Source of the DNA: Nesterenkonia sp. F
Lineage (GTDB): Bacteria; Actinomycetota; Actinomycetes; Actinomycetales; Micrococcaceae
Direction of reading: 5' to 3'
Length of the DNA stretch: 32,971 nt
NCBI RefSeq assembly: GCF_000220985.1
Contig: NZ_AFRW01000050.1
Location: 1 to 32,971 of the forward strand
Shown: positions 1 through 8,368 of the stretch, one piece after another
Layout: each line of letters starts with the position of its first letter
How positions within the stretch are numbered: the stretch's first letter is position 1
The notes under the pieces: generated by a model
Seen by the model: the letters and a program-made list of their open reading frames with translations, nothing else
Databases searched by the model: none
Told to the model about the DNA's origin: nothing
Translations under genes and position numbers: made by a program

Positions 1-594
1 GTGGCCGGTGTGCACTCGGGTGGTCTCGGGCAGGTCGTTGAAGATCCGGCCCTCGATGGAGTCGAGGATCAGCTCGTAGCTGGAGTAGGAGCGCCCCGTC
101 GCTCCGGGCCCGCCCTGGAAGAGGGTGTCGCCGGAGAAGAGCACCGGCCCGCCGGGGTGGTGCTCATCGGTGAGGTCGTCGGTGAAGAAGCAGGTCGAGC
201 CCGGCGAGTGGCCCGGTGTGTGGATCGCGGTCAGTCGTACATCGGAGACGGTGAAGGTGTCTCCGTCGGCGAGATCGACGTCGGGCTTGGTGTGGCCGTG
301 GACCTGTTCCCAGAGGACCAGATCCTCGGGGTTGAGGTGGATGCGTCCGCCGACGGCGCGCTGGACGGCCAGGGCTTCGCTGATGTGGTCGTCGTGGCCG
401 TGGGTGAGCAGGATCGCGACCACCTGCCGGCCGCCGACGGCCTCGGCGACGGCTTCGGCGTCGTGGGCGGGGTCGATGATGATGACTTCCTCGTCGTCGC
501 CGACGAGCCAGACGTTGTTCTCGACCTCCCAGGTGCCGCCGTCCAGGGAGAAGGTCCCCGCGGTGGTCAGATGCTCGATGCGGGCTCGGGTCAT
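1..594 (-). CDS. MBL-fold metallo-hydrolase paired with mscR (partial, C-terminus off the left edge)
   Basis: Reading leftward from ATG at 594, 198 codons stay open to the window edge. The protein has the metallo-beta-lactamase zinc motif THGHDDH near residue 65, a later GHSPGS histidine segment, an FSGDTLF aspartate segment, and ends at the edge in HTGH, which is the usual last His motif of the fold. Only a few residues should be missing. An AGAGGA ribosome site lies 6 nt before the ATG. It is the last visible gene of the leftward dmgO-mscR run. In many actinobacteria an MBL protein of this kind sits next to mscR (in Mycobacterium tuberculosis, Rv2260 beside Rv2259). A role as S-formylmycothiol hydrolase, releasing formate and mycothiol after MscR, is inferred from that pairing and not shown by the sequence. 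Confidence 0.88.
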   Translation of the reverse strand, partial: MTRARIEHLTTAGTFSLDGGTWEVENNVWLVGDDEEVIIIDPAHDAEAVAEAVGGRQVVAILLTHGHDDHISEALAVQRAVGGRIHLNPEDLVLWEQVHGHTKPDVDLADGDTFTVSDVRLTAIHTPGHSPGSTCFFTDDLTDEHHPGGPVLFSGDTLFQGGPGATGRSYSSYELILDSIEGRIFNDLPETTRVHTGH

Positions 595-613
595 GTCTGT
601 TCCTCTCGTTCGC

Positions 614-649
614 TCGGGGCGGTCGGGGCGGTCGGGGCGGTCGGGGCGG
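614..649. repeat. Four tandem copies of a 9-bp unit
   Basis: The unit TCGGGGCGG is repeated four times without interruption in the spacer between mscR and the MBL hydrolase gene. It lies downstream of the mscR stop and just upstream of the hydrolase ribosome site. Copy number could vary between strains, and transcribed leftward it reads as a C-rich run in the mRNA. No function can be assigned. Confidence 0.9.
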
Positions 650-685
650 AGCCTCGGCAGAGGCGCCGGGTCGGCGGATCTCGTC

Positions 686-1780
686 TCAGGTGATCTCGAC
701 GACGCTGCGCAGCACTTCGCCCTGGTTCATGGTCTCGAAGGCCTGCTGGACCTGATCCAGGCGCACGCGTTCGGTGACGAAGGCATCCAGATCCAGGCGT
801 CCCTGCTGGTACAGATCGACCAGCATCGGGAAGTCGCGGGAGGGCAGGCAGTCGCCGTACCAGGAGGACTTCAGCGCTCCGCCGCGGGCGAAGACATCCT
901 GCAGCGGCAGCTCCAGGGTCAGCGAGGCGTCGGGGACCCCGACGAGCACCACCCGGCCGGCGAGATCCCGGGCGTAGAAGGCCTGGGTGTAGGTCGCCGG
1001 GATCCCGACGGCATCGATGACCACATCGGCGCCGAAGCCTGCGGTGTGTTCACGGATGGCCTCGACCACCTCGGTGGTGGCGGCGGAGACGGTGTGGGTC
1101 GCGCCCAGCTGCCGGGCGGTGTCGAGTTTGCGCTCGTCGAGGTCGACGGCGATGATCGTCGTCGCTCCGGCCAGCCGTGCGCCGGTGATCGCCGCAGTGC
1201 CGACCCCGCCGCAGCCGATGACCGCGACGGATTCGCCGCGTTGGATGCCGGCGGTGTTGATCGCGGCACCGATGCCGGCCATCACGCCGCAGCCCAGCAG
1301 CCCGACCGCGGCGTCGTGGGAGTCGTCGACGTCGTCGATGACGGTGCACTGGCCGGCGGCGACCAGGGTCTTCTCGGCGAAGGCGCCGATGCCCAGGGCG
1401 GGTTCGAGCTCGGTGCCGTCGGTCAGGGTCATCTTCTGGGTGGCGTTGGCGGTGTCGAAGCAGTACTGCGGCTGGCCTTTGGCGCAGGCGCGGCAGTCGC
1501 CGCAGACGGCGCGCCAGTTGAGGATGACTTTGTCGCCGACGGCGAGGGAAGTGACGTTCTCGCCGACGGCGGCGATGCGGCCGGTGGCCTCGTGGCCGAG
1601 CAGGTAGGGGAAGTCGTCGCCGACTCCGCCGCGCTGGAAGTGCTGGTCGGTCTGACAGACTCCGCAGGTATGGACATCGACCAGGGCTTCGCCGGGGCCG
1701 GGGTCGGGGACGATGATCGATTCCACGGTCGCGGGGGCGTTCTTCTCGGTGACGACGACGGCATCGACGGTATACGGCAT
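686..1780 (-). CDS. mscR: S-(hydroxymethyl)mycothiol dehydrogenase (mycothiol-dependent formaldehyde dehydrogenase)
   Basis: A 364-residue zinc-dependent medium-chain dehydrogenase. Catalytic zinc ligands are seen as C42 in GVCQTDQH and H63 in GHE. The structural zinc cysteines are C93, C96, C99 and C107, and the NAD fold has GCGGVG near residue 193. The length and full-length resemblance fit MscR/AdhE2 proteins, which oxidise the spontaneous formaldehyde-mycothiol adduct to S-formylmycothiol with NAD+. The ATG at 1780 follows a CAGGAG ribosome site. It lies 83 bp after dmgO on the same strand and ahead of the MBL hydrolase. In this setting it would clear the formaldehyde released by betaine demethylation. 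MscR enzymes can also reduce S-nitrosomycothiol, so a role in nitrosative stress is possible. Confidence 0.93.
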   Translation of the reverse strand: MPYTVDAVVVTEKNAPATVESIIVPDPGPGEALVDVHTCGVCQTDQHFQRGGVGDDFPYLLGHEATGRIAAVGENVTSLAVGDKVILNWRAVCGDCRACAKGQPQYCFDTANATQKMTLTDGTELEPALGIGAFAEKTLVAAGQCTVIDDVDDSHDAAVGLLGCGVMAGIGAAINTAGIQRGESVAVIGCGGVGTAAITGARLAGATTIIAVDLDERKLDTARQLGATHTVSAATTEVVEAIREHTAGFGADVVIDAVGIPATYTQAFYARDLAGRVVLVGVPDASLTLELPLQDVFARGGALKSSWYGDCLPSRDFPMLVDLYQQGRLDLDAFVTERVRLDQVQQAFETMNQGEVLRSVVEIT

Positions 1781-1834
1781 GGTGCTCCTGTTCGTGAGGG
1801 ATGGACGAGGGGTGCGGGCGCCGGTTCGCGCCCG

Positions 1835-1859
1835 GGGGCTCCGGACGCGGAGAAGCCCC
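1835..1859 (-). other. Intercistronic hairpin between dmgO and mscR
   Basis: On the transcribed strand, GGGG and CTCCG pair with CGGAG and CCCC around a CGTC loop, with a small CTT bulge. No T-run follows, so it is unlikely to be a complete terminator. It could reduce read-through or protect an mRNA end, lowering mscR relative to dmgO. This is inference from base pairing only. Confidence 0.4.
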
Positions 1860-1863
1860 GAGG

Positions 1864-4407
1864 TCAGGCCCGCATGCGCGAGGCTGTCGGGTCGAAGAGC
1901 GGATCCTGCGCCACCGTGGCGCGGTGCCGTTCGCCGAAGTAGGAGGCCTCGACGACGGTGCCGACGGCGACGTGCTCGATCGGCAGCCAGGCGTAGGCGA
2001 TCGACAGGCCCGTGGTGTAGCCCTGGTCTGCGCTGGTGATGTAGCCGATCGCCGGCCCCTCCGGGTCTGTCGGGTCATGGACCGGTTCGTGGCCCATGAG
2101 CACCCGAGAGGGATCCTCCAGGGTCAGGCAGACCAGGCGGCGCGTCGGCTGATCGGCCCCGAGCGCGGCGAGCTTCTCGAGCGTCGCTCCGCGGCAGGCG
2201 AACTCCAGGCCCGCCTCAGCCGGCGTGTGCTCGCGGGTCATGTCGGCGCCCCAGAGGCGCATGCCCTTCTCCAGTCGCATACTCTCGAAGGCGCGGCGCC
2301 CCACCGGCAGGATGTCGTGCGGTCGGCCGGCGGCGATCAGCGTGTCCCAGAGGTAGCGGCCGAACTCGGCCGGAGTGTAGAGCTCCCAGCCGAGCTCGCC
2401 GACGTAGCTGAGCCGCATCGCCAGCACCGGCACGCCGGCCACGGAGAGCTCCCGGCAGCGGTAGAAGCGGAAGGACTCGTGGGAGATGTCCTCGTCCACC
2501 AGCTCGGAGAGGATCTCGCGGGCCTTGGGTCCCCAGAGGCCGAGCCCGCAGGAACCGGAGGCGGCGTCGGTCAGGTGCAGCTGCACCCCGTGCTCGCGCA
2601 TGCGGGCCCACAGCCAGGCGGCGTCCTGGTTGCCGTTGGTCCCGAAGTGGTAGGTCTCCTCGCCGGTGCGGGCGATCGTGATGTCGGAGAGGATCCCTCC
2701 GCCATCGTCGAGGATGAGCGCGTAGACGATGCTGCCCACGGAGCGTCCCACGCGTCGGCTGAGGAGCGCCTCGTCCGCCAGAGCGTCCAAGAACTCCGTC
2801 GCCCCGGGGCCGGAGAGCTCCAGCCGCGGCAGCGAGGACATGTCCACCAGCCCGACGGACTCGCGCAGGCGCTGCGCCTCCACCGCCACCAGCGGGCTCC
2901 AGTACTGCGCGGACCACTGATCCCGAGTGGGCAGCGGCGAGTCGCCGAGCATGGGCACCGCCGGCTTCCGGTCCGGCAGAGTGGCGTTCGACTCGTACCA
3001 CAGCGGACGCTCCCAGCCGGTGGCGGAGCTGAACGCCGCACCGCGGCCGCGCTGACGCTCGTAGAACGGCGACGTGCGCAGGCATCGCAGGCGCAGCGTC
3101 GTCGAGCGGGGGTGGACGATGTCGTAGACCTCGTCGTAGGACTCCTCGCCCTGTTCGCGCGCCCAGCGCTTCGAGGTCATCAGCGGATCGAAGCGGGAGA
3201 GGTCGAGGCCATGGGTGTCGATCCCCGGCTTGCCGGTGGTGATCCATTCGGCGACGACTTCGCCGACGCCGGCCGACTGGGTGACCCACACCGCCTGGGC
3301 CATCCACAGACCCTCCAGCCCCGGCACCGGCCCGAGCAGCGGGCCGCCGTCGGGAGTGAAGGAGAAGATCCCGTTGAAGCTCAGACTCTCGTCGAGCGTG
3401 GACTCGCGCAGCTCGGGCAGCAGCTTCTGCGCCTCGACCCAGGAGGACTCGAAGTCCTGACGGGTGAAGGCGTGGATGGAGGGCTGGACGCCGTTGCGCT
3501 CGGCCTGCTCGGGGTCGGCGATCTCGTCGTCGTCCACCGGCAGCGGCCGGTGCTCGTAGGCGCCGATCGCGATCCGCGAGCCCCATTCGCGGAGGTACAT
3601 GGCGTGATCCTGATGGCGGATCATCGGCCGGGCGACCTCGGTCTGATCGTCGAGACTGGCCAGGGACTCCAGCGGCCGGCTGAAGCCGAAGCCATGCTCG
3701 ACCGGGACCATCGGGATGTCGACGCCGAGCAGCTCACGGGCCATCTTCGGTCCCCAGAGGCCGGCGCAGGAGACGACGATGTCGGCCTCGAGCGGCTCCG
3801 GCTCGGCGTCGCTGCCGACTGCTCGGACATCGACGCCGGTGACCCGGTCGCCCGACCGGCGGATGCCGGTCACCTGGGTCCGGCTGAGGATCCGGGCGCC
3901 GCCGGCCTCCGCGCGACGCGCCTGGAACTCCACGGCCCGGGTCCCTTTGACCACGGCGTCGGTGGGGGTGTGGAGCGCGCTGAGCACATGGTCGGTGTCC
4001 AGGCCCGGCCACAGTTCGGCCACCTCCTCGGGGGCGACGAGCCGCGCCGGCACGCCCCACGCGGCGGCGGCGTCGCGGCGGCGCCGCAGCTCCGCCTCGC
4101 GCGCCGGGGTCGTGGCGAGCTCCAGGCCGCCGACGCGCTTCATCACCCATTCGCCGGAGACCTCGGCTCCGTCGAGCTTGTCCAGCGTGCGCTGGGCGAG
4201 CTCGCACGAGGCCTTGTTCGTGGACGTCTGGAAGACGAACCCGGGGGCGTGCGAGCTGGACCCGCCGGTCTCGTAGGCCGGGCCCTGCTCGACGACGGTG
4301 ACATCCTGCCAGCCTCGCTGGACCAGCTCGTCGGCCACCGCCGCGCCGACGACTCCGAGACCGATGATGACCACGCGGGATCCGTGCGCCGCGGCATGCT
4401 GGGACAT
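1864..4407 (-). CDS. dmgO: Dimethylglycine oxidase (FAD oxidase fused to folate-binding aminomethyltransferase domain)
   Basis: At 847 residues it is close to the 830-residue Arthrobacter globiformis dimethylglycine oxidase and resembles it end to end. The N-terminus has a dinucleotide motif (IIGLGVVG, from residue 14) and GGSSSHAPG, whose H53 aligns with the His segment thought to bind FAD covalently. The second half is a GcvT-like tetrahydrofolate domain with D575 in [11 protein letters not shown], matching the proposed folate-domain catalytic Asp. The enzyme oxidises dimethylglycine to sarcosine and H2O2 and hands the methyl carbon to tetrahydrofolate as 5,10-methylene-THF. The ATG at 4407 follows GGAGGG by only 3 nt but sits directly behind a clear promoter. 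It is the first gene of the leftward operon. Closely related FAD-GcvT fusions include sarcosine dehydrogenases; the context and SHAPG motif favour dimethylglycine oxidase. Confidence 0.9.
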   Translation of the reverse strand: MSQHAAAHGSRVVIIGLGVVGAAVADELVQRGWQDVTVVEQGPAYETGGSSSHAPGFVFQTSTNKASCELAQRTLDKLDGAEVSGEWVMKRVGGLELATTPAREAELRRRRDAAAAWGVPARLVAPEEVAELWPGLDTDHVLSALHTPTDAVVKGTRAVEFQARRAEAGGARILSRTQVTGIRRSGDRVTGVDVRAVGSDAEPEPLEADIVVSCAGLWGPKMARELLGVDIPMVPVEHGFGFSRPLESLASLDDQTEVARPMIRHQDHAMYLREWGSRIAIGAYEHRPLPVDDDEIADPEQAERNGVQPSIHAFTRQDFESSWVEAQKLLPELRESTLDESLSFNGIFSFTPDGGPLLGPVPGLEGLWMAQAVWVTQSAGVGEVVAEWITTGKPGIDTHGLDLSRFDPLMTSKRWAREQGEESYDEVYDIVHPRSTTLRLRCLRTSPFYERQRGRGAAFSSATGWERPLWYESNATLPDRKPAVPMLGDSPLPTRDQWSAQYWSPLVAVEAQRLRESVGLVDMSSLPRLELSGPGATEFLDALADEALLSRRVGRSVGSIVYALILDDGGGILSDITIARTGEETYHFGTNGNQDAAWLWARMREHGVQLHLTDAASGSCGLGLWGPKAREILSELVDEDISHESFRFYRCRELSVAGVPVLAMRLSYVGELGWELYTPAEFGRYLWDTLIAAGRPHDILPVGRRAFESMRLEKGMRLWGADMTREHTPAEAGLEFACRGATLEKLAALGADQPTRRLVCLTLEDPSRVLMGHEPVHDPTDPEGPAIGYITSADQGYTTGLSIAYAWLPIEHVAVGTVVEASYFGERHRATVAQDPLFDPTASRMRA

Positions 4408-4417
4408 ATGCCCTCCA

Positions 4418-4459
4418 TTGGTTGCACTATAAAAAACAGTGTTCTATCTGCGCAACCAA
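4418..4459 (-). promoter_or_regulatory. dmgO promoter with an inverted repeat spanning it
   Basis: On the minus strand, TTGCGC (4450-4455) and TATAGT (4426-4431) are 18 bp apart and make a good -35/-10 pair, giving a leader of only about a dozen bases. Perfect 8-bp arms TTGGTTGC (4452-4459 read leftward) and GCAACCAA (4418-4425 read leftward) flank the promoter with a 26-bp gap. Plus-strand 4422-4438, TTGCACTATAAAAAACA, matches 13 of 17 bases of the palindrome in the iclR/ferredoxin spacer. A regulator bound here would overlap the RNA polymerase site. Confidence 0.7.
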
Positions 4460-4582
4460 CTCTAGAAAGGCTGTGATCTGCCGCACAAGGGGGTCGACCT
4501 CCAGATTTCCTGGACGCGGCCGCGATCCCCTCCGCCTGGGGCCGGTTCGGCGAGTTCTGCTGATTCAGCGCGCTCCGCGGGC

Positions 4583-5359
4583 TCAGTGGTCGCCGAGGTA
4601 GCCCATCCGTGCCTCCAGCGTCCGCGCCTGCTCCTTGAGCCGCTCGGCGAGCTCGGCGAACTGGGACTCCGGCAGGCGGAACGACGGAGCTGTGATGGAC
4701 AGGGCGGCCTCCACGCGGCCGCCCTGTCCGCGCACCGGCACTGCCAGGGCGTTGATCCCCTGCTCCCACTCCGCCACGGCCGAGGCCCAGCTGCGTCGCC
4801 GGATGGTCTCGAGCTCGCTGCGGAGCACCTCGGGGTCGGTCATCGTCATGCCGGTGAAGCTGTCCAGGCCGCGCTCGATCAGCCGCTCGAACTCCTCCTC
4901 GTCGGCATGGGCCAGCAGCATCTTGCCCGTCGACGTCGCGTGCAGCGGGCCCCGCTGGCCCACGTACTGCTGGCTGACGCTGAGCATCTGGTCGTCGGTG
5001 GCCTGGGTGATCGTCACTGCGTGGCCGTCGTCCAGGATCGCGATGTTCACCGTCTCGTTAAGGTGCTGGGCCAGGGCGTCGCAGCAGGCCTGGGCATCCT
5101 TGGTGAAGTCCATCCGGCTGGCCACCGAATTGGCCATGTGCAGCAGGGCCATCCCCAGTCGATAGGCGCCGCGCTCGGTCTCCTGCTCCACGAGGCTGTG
5201 CAGCTCGAGCGTGCCGAGCAGGCGGAAGGCCGTGGAGCGGTGCACGTCGAGCGCGCGGGCGACCTCGGTGATCGTCATCGTCGACTCCTCGCTCAACAGG
5301 CGCAGGATCTGTGCCGCTCGATCCACGGACTGGATCGGGTTCAGGTTCTCGGGCTTCAA
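4583..5359 (-). CDS. IclR-family transcriptional regulator
   Basis: A 258-residue protein with an N-terminal winged helix-turn-helix (IQSVDRAAQILRLL through DVHRSTAFRLLGTL, about residues 9-55) and a C-terminal IclR effector domain (about 75-250) with the typical LHATSTGKMLLA and INALAVPV segments. The start chosen is TTG at 5359, because AGGAGG (5366-5371) lies 6 nt before it. A longer reading from TTG at 5374 would place the ribosome site inside the gene. It lies between dmgO and the divergent ferredoxin-oxygenase-sox operon. IclR proteins commonly control neighbouring catabolic operons in response to a pathway metabolite. Repressor or activator, and the ligand (glycine betaine, dimethylglycine or sarcosine), cannot be read from sequence. 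Confidence 0.9.
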   Translation of the reverse strand: MKPENLNPIQSVDRAAQILRLLSEESTMTITEVARALDVHRSTAFRLLGTLELHSLVEQETERGAYRLGMALLHMANSVASRMDFTKDAQACCDALAQHLNETVNIAILDDGHAVTITQATDDQMLSVSQQYVGQRGPLHATSTGKMLLAHADEEEFERLIERGLDSFTGMTMTDPEVLRSELETIRRRSWASAVAEWEQGINALAVPVRGQGGRVEAALSITAPSFRLPESQFAELAERLKEQARTLEARMGYLGDH

Positions 5360-5402
5360 GCGGGCCCTCCTCAATTCGATCGGTCAAGGTCCTTGACCGT
5401 TC

Positions 5403-5430
5403 TGTGATGCGAGCTGTAATTTCTATCACA
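5403..5430. promoter_or_regulatory. Inverted repeat TGTGAT-N16-ATCACA in the divergent spacer
   Basis: Arms at 5403-5408 and 5425-5430 are perfect complements in an AT-richer stretch upstream of the iclR start. The 16-bp gap is too long for a standard CRP site, which has a 6-bp gap. It may be a second site in the divergent control region or chance. Confidence 0.3.
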
Positions 5431-5435
5431 CGACA

Positions 5436-5473
5436 TGTTGCACACAGCAAACCATGTTGCTCTATAGGCAACA
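5436..5473. promoter_or_regulatory. Probable operators in the iclR / Rieske ferredoxin divergent promoter
   Basis: Two adjacent palindromic elements lie between the divergent starts: TGTTGC-ACACA-GCAAAC (5436-5452, imperfect) and TGTTGC-TCTATAG-GCAACA (5455-5473, perfect 6-bp arms). The second shares TTGCnCTATAnnnAACA with the dmgO promoter. The AT-rich core TCTATAG may also supply -10 sequence for the rightward operon. Assignment to the adjacent IclR protein is inference from position and motif sharing. Confidence 0.6.
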
Positions 5474-5500
5474 ATAGTTCCAGCCTGGTGGTGATGGCAA

Positions 5501-5845
5501 GTGAGTTTCCGCGTCTGTTCCCTGCAGGACCTGACTCCCGGGGAGGGACTCCGCATCGATTCGATCAGTCCGCCCATCGCGGTCTTCATGACGGAGGAGG
5601 GCGAGGTCCATGCCCTCGACGACACGTGCACGCATCAGGACGCCTCGCTGGCGGCCGGATGGGTCGAGGACTGTCGGGTCGAGTGCCCGCTGCACGAGAG
5701 CACCTTCTCGCTCCGCACCGGGGCGGTCGACCAGCCGCCCGCCAAACGCGGCGTCCGGGTCCACGAGGTCGAGGTCGACGGCGACGACGTCCTCGTCGAG
5801 CTGTCCCAGGACGCTCCCAATCTGCCCCCCGGCGTGACCGTCTGA
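5501..5845 (+). CDS. Rieske-type [2Fe-2S] ferredoxin
   Basis: A 114-residue single-domain Rieske protein. The cluster ligands are visible as C43-x-H45 (CTHQ) and C62-x2-H65 (CPLH), with the expected 16 residues between the pairs. It resembles the ferredoxins of three-component aromatic dioxygenases. Being soluble and lacking a catalytic domain, it should carry electrons from the following FAD reductase to the oxygenase. The start is GTG at 5501, because this reading frame begins with the usual MSFRVCSLQDL-like N-terminus; the ribosome site is poor. It is the first gene of the rightward operon, and its TGA overlaps an ATG of the next frame. Confidence 0.9.
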   Translation: MSFRVCSLQDLTPGEGLRIDSISPPIAVFMTEEGEVHALDDTCTHQDASLAAGWVEDCRVECPLHESTFSLRTGAVDQPPAKRGVRVHEVEVDGDDVLVELSQDAPNLPPGVTV

Positions 5846-5859
5846 TGGAAGAGAGCACC

Positions 5860-7071
5860 ATGAGCCCGATCAACCCGCTGAACCCAGGACTCCCGGTCGA
5901 CGGGCACCTGCTCATCGTCGGCTCCGGCCTCGCCGGCTACCATGTGGCCCGCGGCGCCCGTCTGAACGGCCACGTCGGCGCGATCACCGTGCTCGGCGAC
6001 GAGCTGCACCCCGCCTACGACCGCCCCGCACTGAGCAAGGCCTTCCTCAGCGGGGCCGCGGCCTTCGAGCATCTGGTCCTCGACGACCCCGAGAACCCCC
6101 TCGACGTGACCTGGGCCGGCGGCTCCGCGGCCGTGCACCTCTCCTCCGAGCCGCTGGGCGTGGAGACCGCCGACGGCACGTTCCACGGCGCCGACAGCAT
6201 CGTCCTCGCCACCGGAGCCCAGGCCTGCCGGCTGCCCATCTCCGGCCAGGGGACCTTCGTGCTGCGCAACGTCGACGACGCGATCGCCCTGCGCGGTCGC
6301 GCCGTCGAGAGCCAGCGCGTCGCCATCGTCGGCGGCGGCTTCCTCGCCCTGGAGGCCGCGGCGACCTGCGTCGAGCGCGGAGCGGCGGAGGTGACCGTCG
6401 CCGCCGGTGAGCACAATCCCGGCGCCGCGCGGCTCGGTGCCCCCGTGGGCGAGGCGGTGCGCGCGCTGCATGAGCGCCGCGACGTCGCCTTCACCGCACC
6501 GGCCCGCGCCGCTGAGGTGAACGACGTGCCGGGAGGCCAGGAGCTCGTCCTCGCCGACGGCCAGACGGTCGAGGCCGACATCGTCATCTGCGCCATCGGC
6601 GCGACGCCGTCCACCGCCTGGCTGCGCGACGGGATCCTGAGCCTCGACCCGGTGACCGGCGCGATCCTCTGCGACGACACCGGATTCACCGGCATGCCGG
6701 GCATCTGGGCCGCCGGCGACTGTGCCCAGTGGGCCTCCCAGGCCTCCGGGCTGCGTCCGGTCGGGCACTGGCAGGAGGCGGTGGAGCAGGCCGGCATCCT
6801 GGCCGCCTCGCTGACCGGCATCCCGCCGGCTCCCTTCCAGGAGCCCTACTTCTGGTCGGAGCAGTACGAGGTCCGGATCCAGGGCGCCGGGCGCATCGGC
6901 CTGGCGGACGAGGTCCGCGTGGTCGACGGCTCGATCGAGACGAACGACCTGCTGGTCAGCTACCTCCGCGAGGGTGCCGAGGTCGGCATCCTCGGCTTCA
7001 ACCGGCTGCGCGAGGTCAAGCGCTGGCGCAAGCAGCGCCAGGTGCGCACCGAGCCGGCCCTGGTCGCCTGA
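5860..7071 (+). CDS. FAD/NAD(P)H-dependent ferredoxin reductase
   Basis: A 403-residue pyridine nucleotide-disulphide oxidoreductase-type flavoprotein. It has an FAD motif at the N-terminus (IVGSGLAGYHVA), a second dinucleotide motif in the middle (VAIVGGGFLALEAA), the second FAD-contact segment GIWAAGDCA, and a C-terminal reductase domain beginning WSEQYEVRIQGAG. This is the architecture of reductases serving Rieske dioxygenases and cytochromes P450. It should pass electrons from NAD(P)H to the ferredoxin encoded just upstream. The start at 5860 has GGAAGAG before it. An in-frame ATG at 5845 overlaps the ferredoxin stop and would add five residues. No redox-active CxxC is present. Confidence 0.88.
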   Translation: MSPINPLNPGLPVDGHLLIVGSGLAGYHVARGARLNGHVGAITVLGDELHPAYDRPALSKAFLSGAAAFEHLVLDDPENPLDVTWAGGSAAVHLSSEPLGVETADGTFHGADSIVLATGAQACRLPISGQGTFVLRNVDDAIALRGRAVESQRVAIVGGGFLALEAAATCVERGAAEVTVAAGEHNPGAARLGAPVGEAVRALHERRDVAFTAPARAAEVNDVPGGQELVLADGQTVEADIVICAIGATPSTAWLRDGILSLDPVTGAILCDDTGFTGMPGIWAAGDCAQWASQASGLRPVGHWQEAVEQAGILAASLTGIPPAPFQEPYFWSEQYEVRIQGAGRIGLADEVRVVDGSIETNDLLVSYLREGAEVGILGFNRLREVKRWRKQRQVRTEPALVA

Positions 7072-7168
7072 CCATCTGCGACGAGTCCCCGGCGCGCCCC
7101 CGAGGCGTCGGCGTCGCGGGTGGCCCGCCGCCCAGCCACGGAACCGCCCCTGCAGAAAGAGGACATCC

Positions 7169-8368
7169 ATGATCATCGACCACCTGGAGGAGCCCCTGCC
7201 CGGCTCATCCCTGAAGCCGACGCCGCCGGGGGAGGCCTACACCGACCCGGAGATCTTCGCCCGCGAGCAGGAGCACATCTTCGAGCGTCAGTGGAACTGC
7301 GTGCTCCGCGCCGACTCGCTGCCGAGCGCCGGCCAGTGGAAGACCGCCACGATCGGCCGCGAGGAGATCATCCTGGTGCGCACCCGCAGGTCCGGGATCG
7401 CGGCCTACTTCAACGTCTGCCGCCACCGCGGCATGCGCGTGTGCACCTCCGACGAGGGCCGGAACAAGACGCTGCAGTGCGGGTATCACGCCTGGACCTA
7501 TGGGCTCGACGGCGAGCTCGTGGCGGCGCCGAACCTGACCTCGATGCCCGACGTCGACCGGCAGGAGTACGGCCTCAAGCCCGTCCACGTCCGGGAGTGG
7601 CTGGGCTACGTCTGGGTCTGCCTCGCCGAGGACCCGCCCTCCTTCGAGGACACCGTCCTGGGCGAGGTCCGCACCAGCTTCGGCGAGGTCGAGTCCATCG
7701 ACAACTACGGCATCGAGGACCTCGCCTGCGGCGAGACCAAGACCTACGACGTGCAGGCGAACTGGAAGCTCATCATCGAGAACTTCATGGAGTGCTACCA
7801 CTGCGCGACGATCCACCCGGAGCTGACCGAGGTCATCCCGGAGTTCGCGGACGGTCTGGCCTCGCAGCGCGCCGGCGGCCAGGTCCACGGGGCCTCCTTC
7901 GGCGGCGAGGTCGAGGGCTTCACCGTCGACGGCTCCTCGGGCGTCTCGGAGCTGCCGGCCGTCGCGCCGGACCAGGAGCGGAAGTACTACGCGATCACCG
8001 TCCGGCCTCAGGTGTTCATCAACACCGTCCCGGACCACGTGATCATCCACCGGATGTTCCCGATCTCGGAGAGCCGGACGACTGTGGTCTGCGACTGGCT
8101 CTTCCTGCCCGAGGTCGTCGAGCAGATCGACGCCGGCACGCTGGACGTGAGCAAGTCGGTCGAGCTCTTCCACCGCGTCAACCAGCAGGACTTCAACGCC
8201 TGCGAGCTGACCCAGCCCTCGATGTCGTCGACCGCCTACCGCGGCGGCGGGGCGCTGGTCCCCAGCGAGCATCACATCGCAGAGTTCCATGCCTGGTGGT
8301 ACGAGGCGATCGGGATGCCGACCGGCTCCGCGGCGGAGGGCCTCTCCGCAGTTCGGTCGTCACCATGA
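7169..8368 (+). CDS. gbcA: Rieske non-haem iron oxygenase, probable glycine betaine monooxygenase catalytic subunit
   Basis: A 399-residue aromatic-ring-hydroxylating-type alpha subunit. The Rieske ligands are C84-x-H86 and C104-x2-H107. The mononuclear iron site is seen as H211 and H216 in [15 protein letters not shown], with E208 in the position that relays electrons between centres (a glutamate, as in carnitine oxygenase CntA, rather than the usual aspartate). AGAGGA precedes the ATG with good spacing. In GbcA-type enzymes the reaction is oxidative demethylation of glycine betaine to dimethylglycine and formaldehyde. The assignment rests on family resemblance plus the surrounding dimethylglycine, sarcosine and formaldehyde genes. 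Related quaternary amines such as stachydrine or carnitine are the main alternatives. Its stop overlaps the sdaA start by four bases. Confidence 0.85.
   Translation: MIIDHLEEPLPGSSLKPTPPGEAYTDPEIFAREQEHIFERQWNCVLRADSLPSAGQWKTATIGREEIILVRTRRSGIAAYFNVCRHRGMRVCTSDEGRNKTLQCGYHAWTYGLDGELVAAPNLTSMPDVDRQEYGLKPVHVREWLGYVWVCLAEDPPSFEDTVLGEVRTSFGEVESIDNYGIEDLACGETKTYDVQANWKLIIENFMECYHCATIHPELTEVIPEFADGLASQRAGGQVHGASFGGEVEGFTVDGSSGVSELPAVAPDQERKYYAITVRPQVFINTVPDHVIIHRMFPISESRTTVVCDWLFLPEVVEQIDAGTLDVSKSVELFHRVNQQDFNACELTQPSMSSTAYRGGGALVPSEHHIAEFHAWWYEAIGMPTGSAAEGLSAVRSSP

Noticed and set aside
1801..4476. 891-residue open frame on the plus strand
   Set aside because: Antisense to dmgO, whose protein matches a known enzyme over its full length; the antisense product has low-information Arg/Gly/His-rich composition typical of GC-rich shadow frames.
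5403..5430. CRP-like site TGTGAT...ATCACA
   Set aside because: The 16-bp gap does not fit the CRP geometry (6 bp); kept only as a low-confidence inverted repeat.
5635..7176. 513-residue minus-strand frame
   Set aside because: Antisense of the ferredoxin reductase with no recognisable domain.
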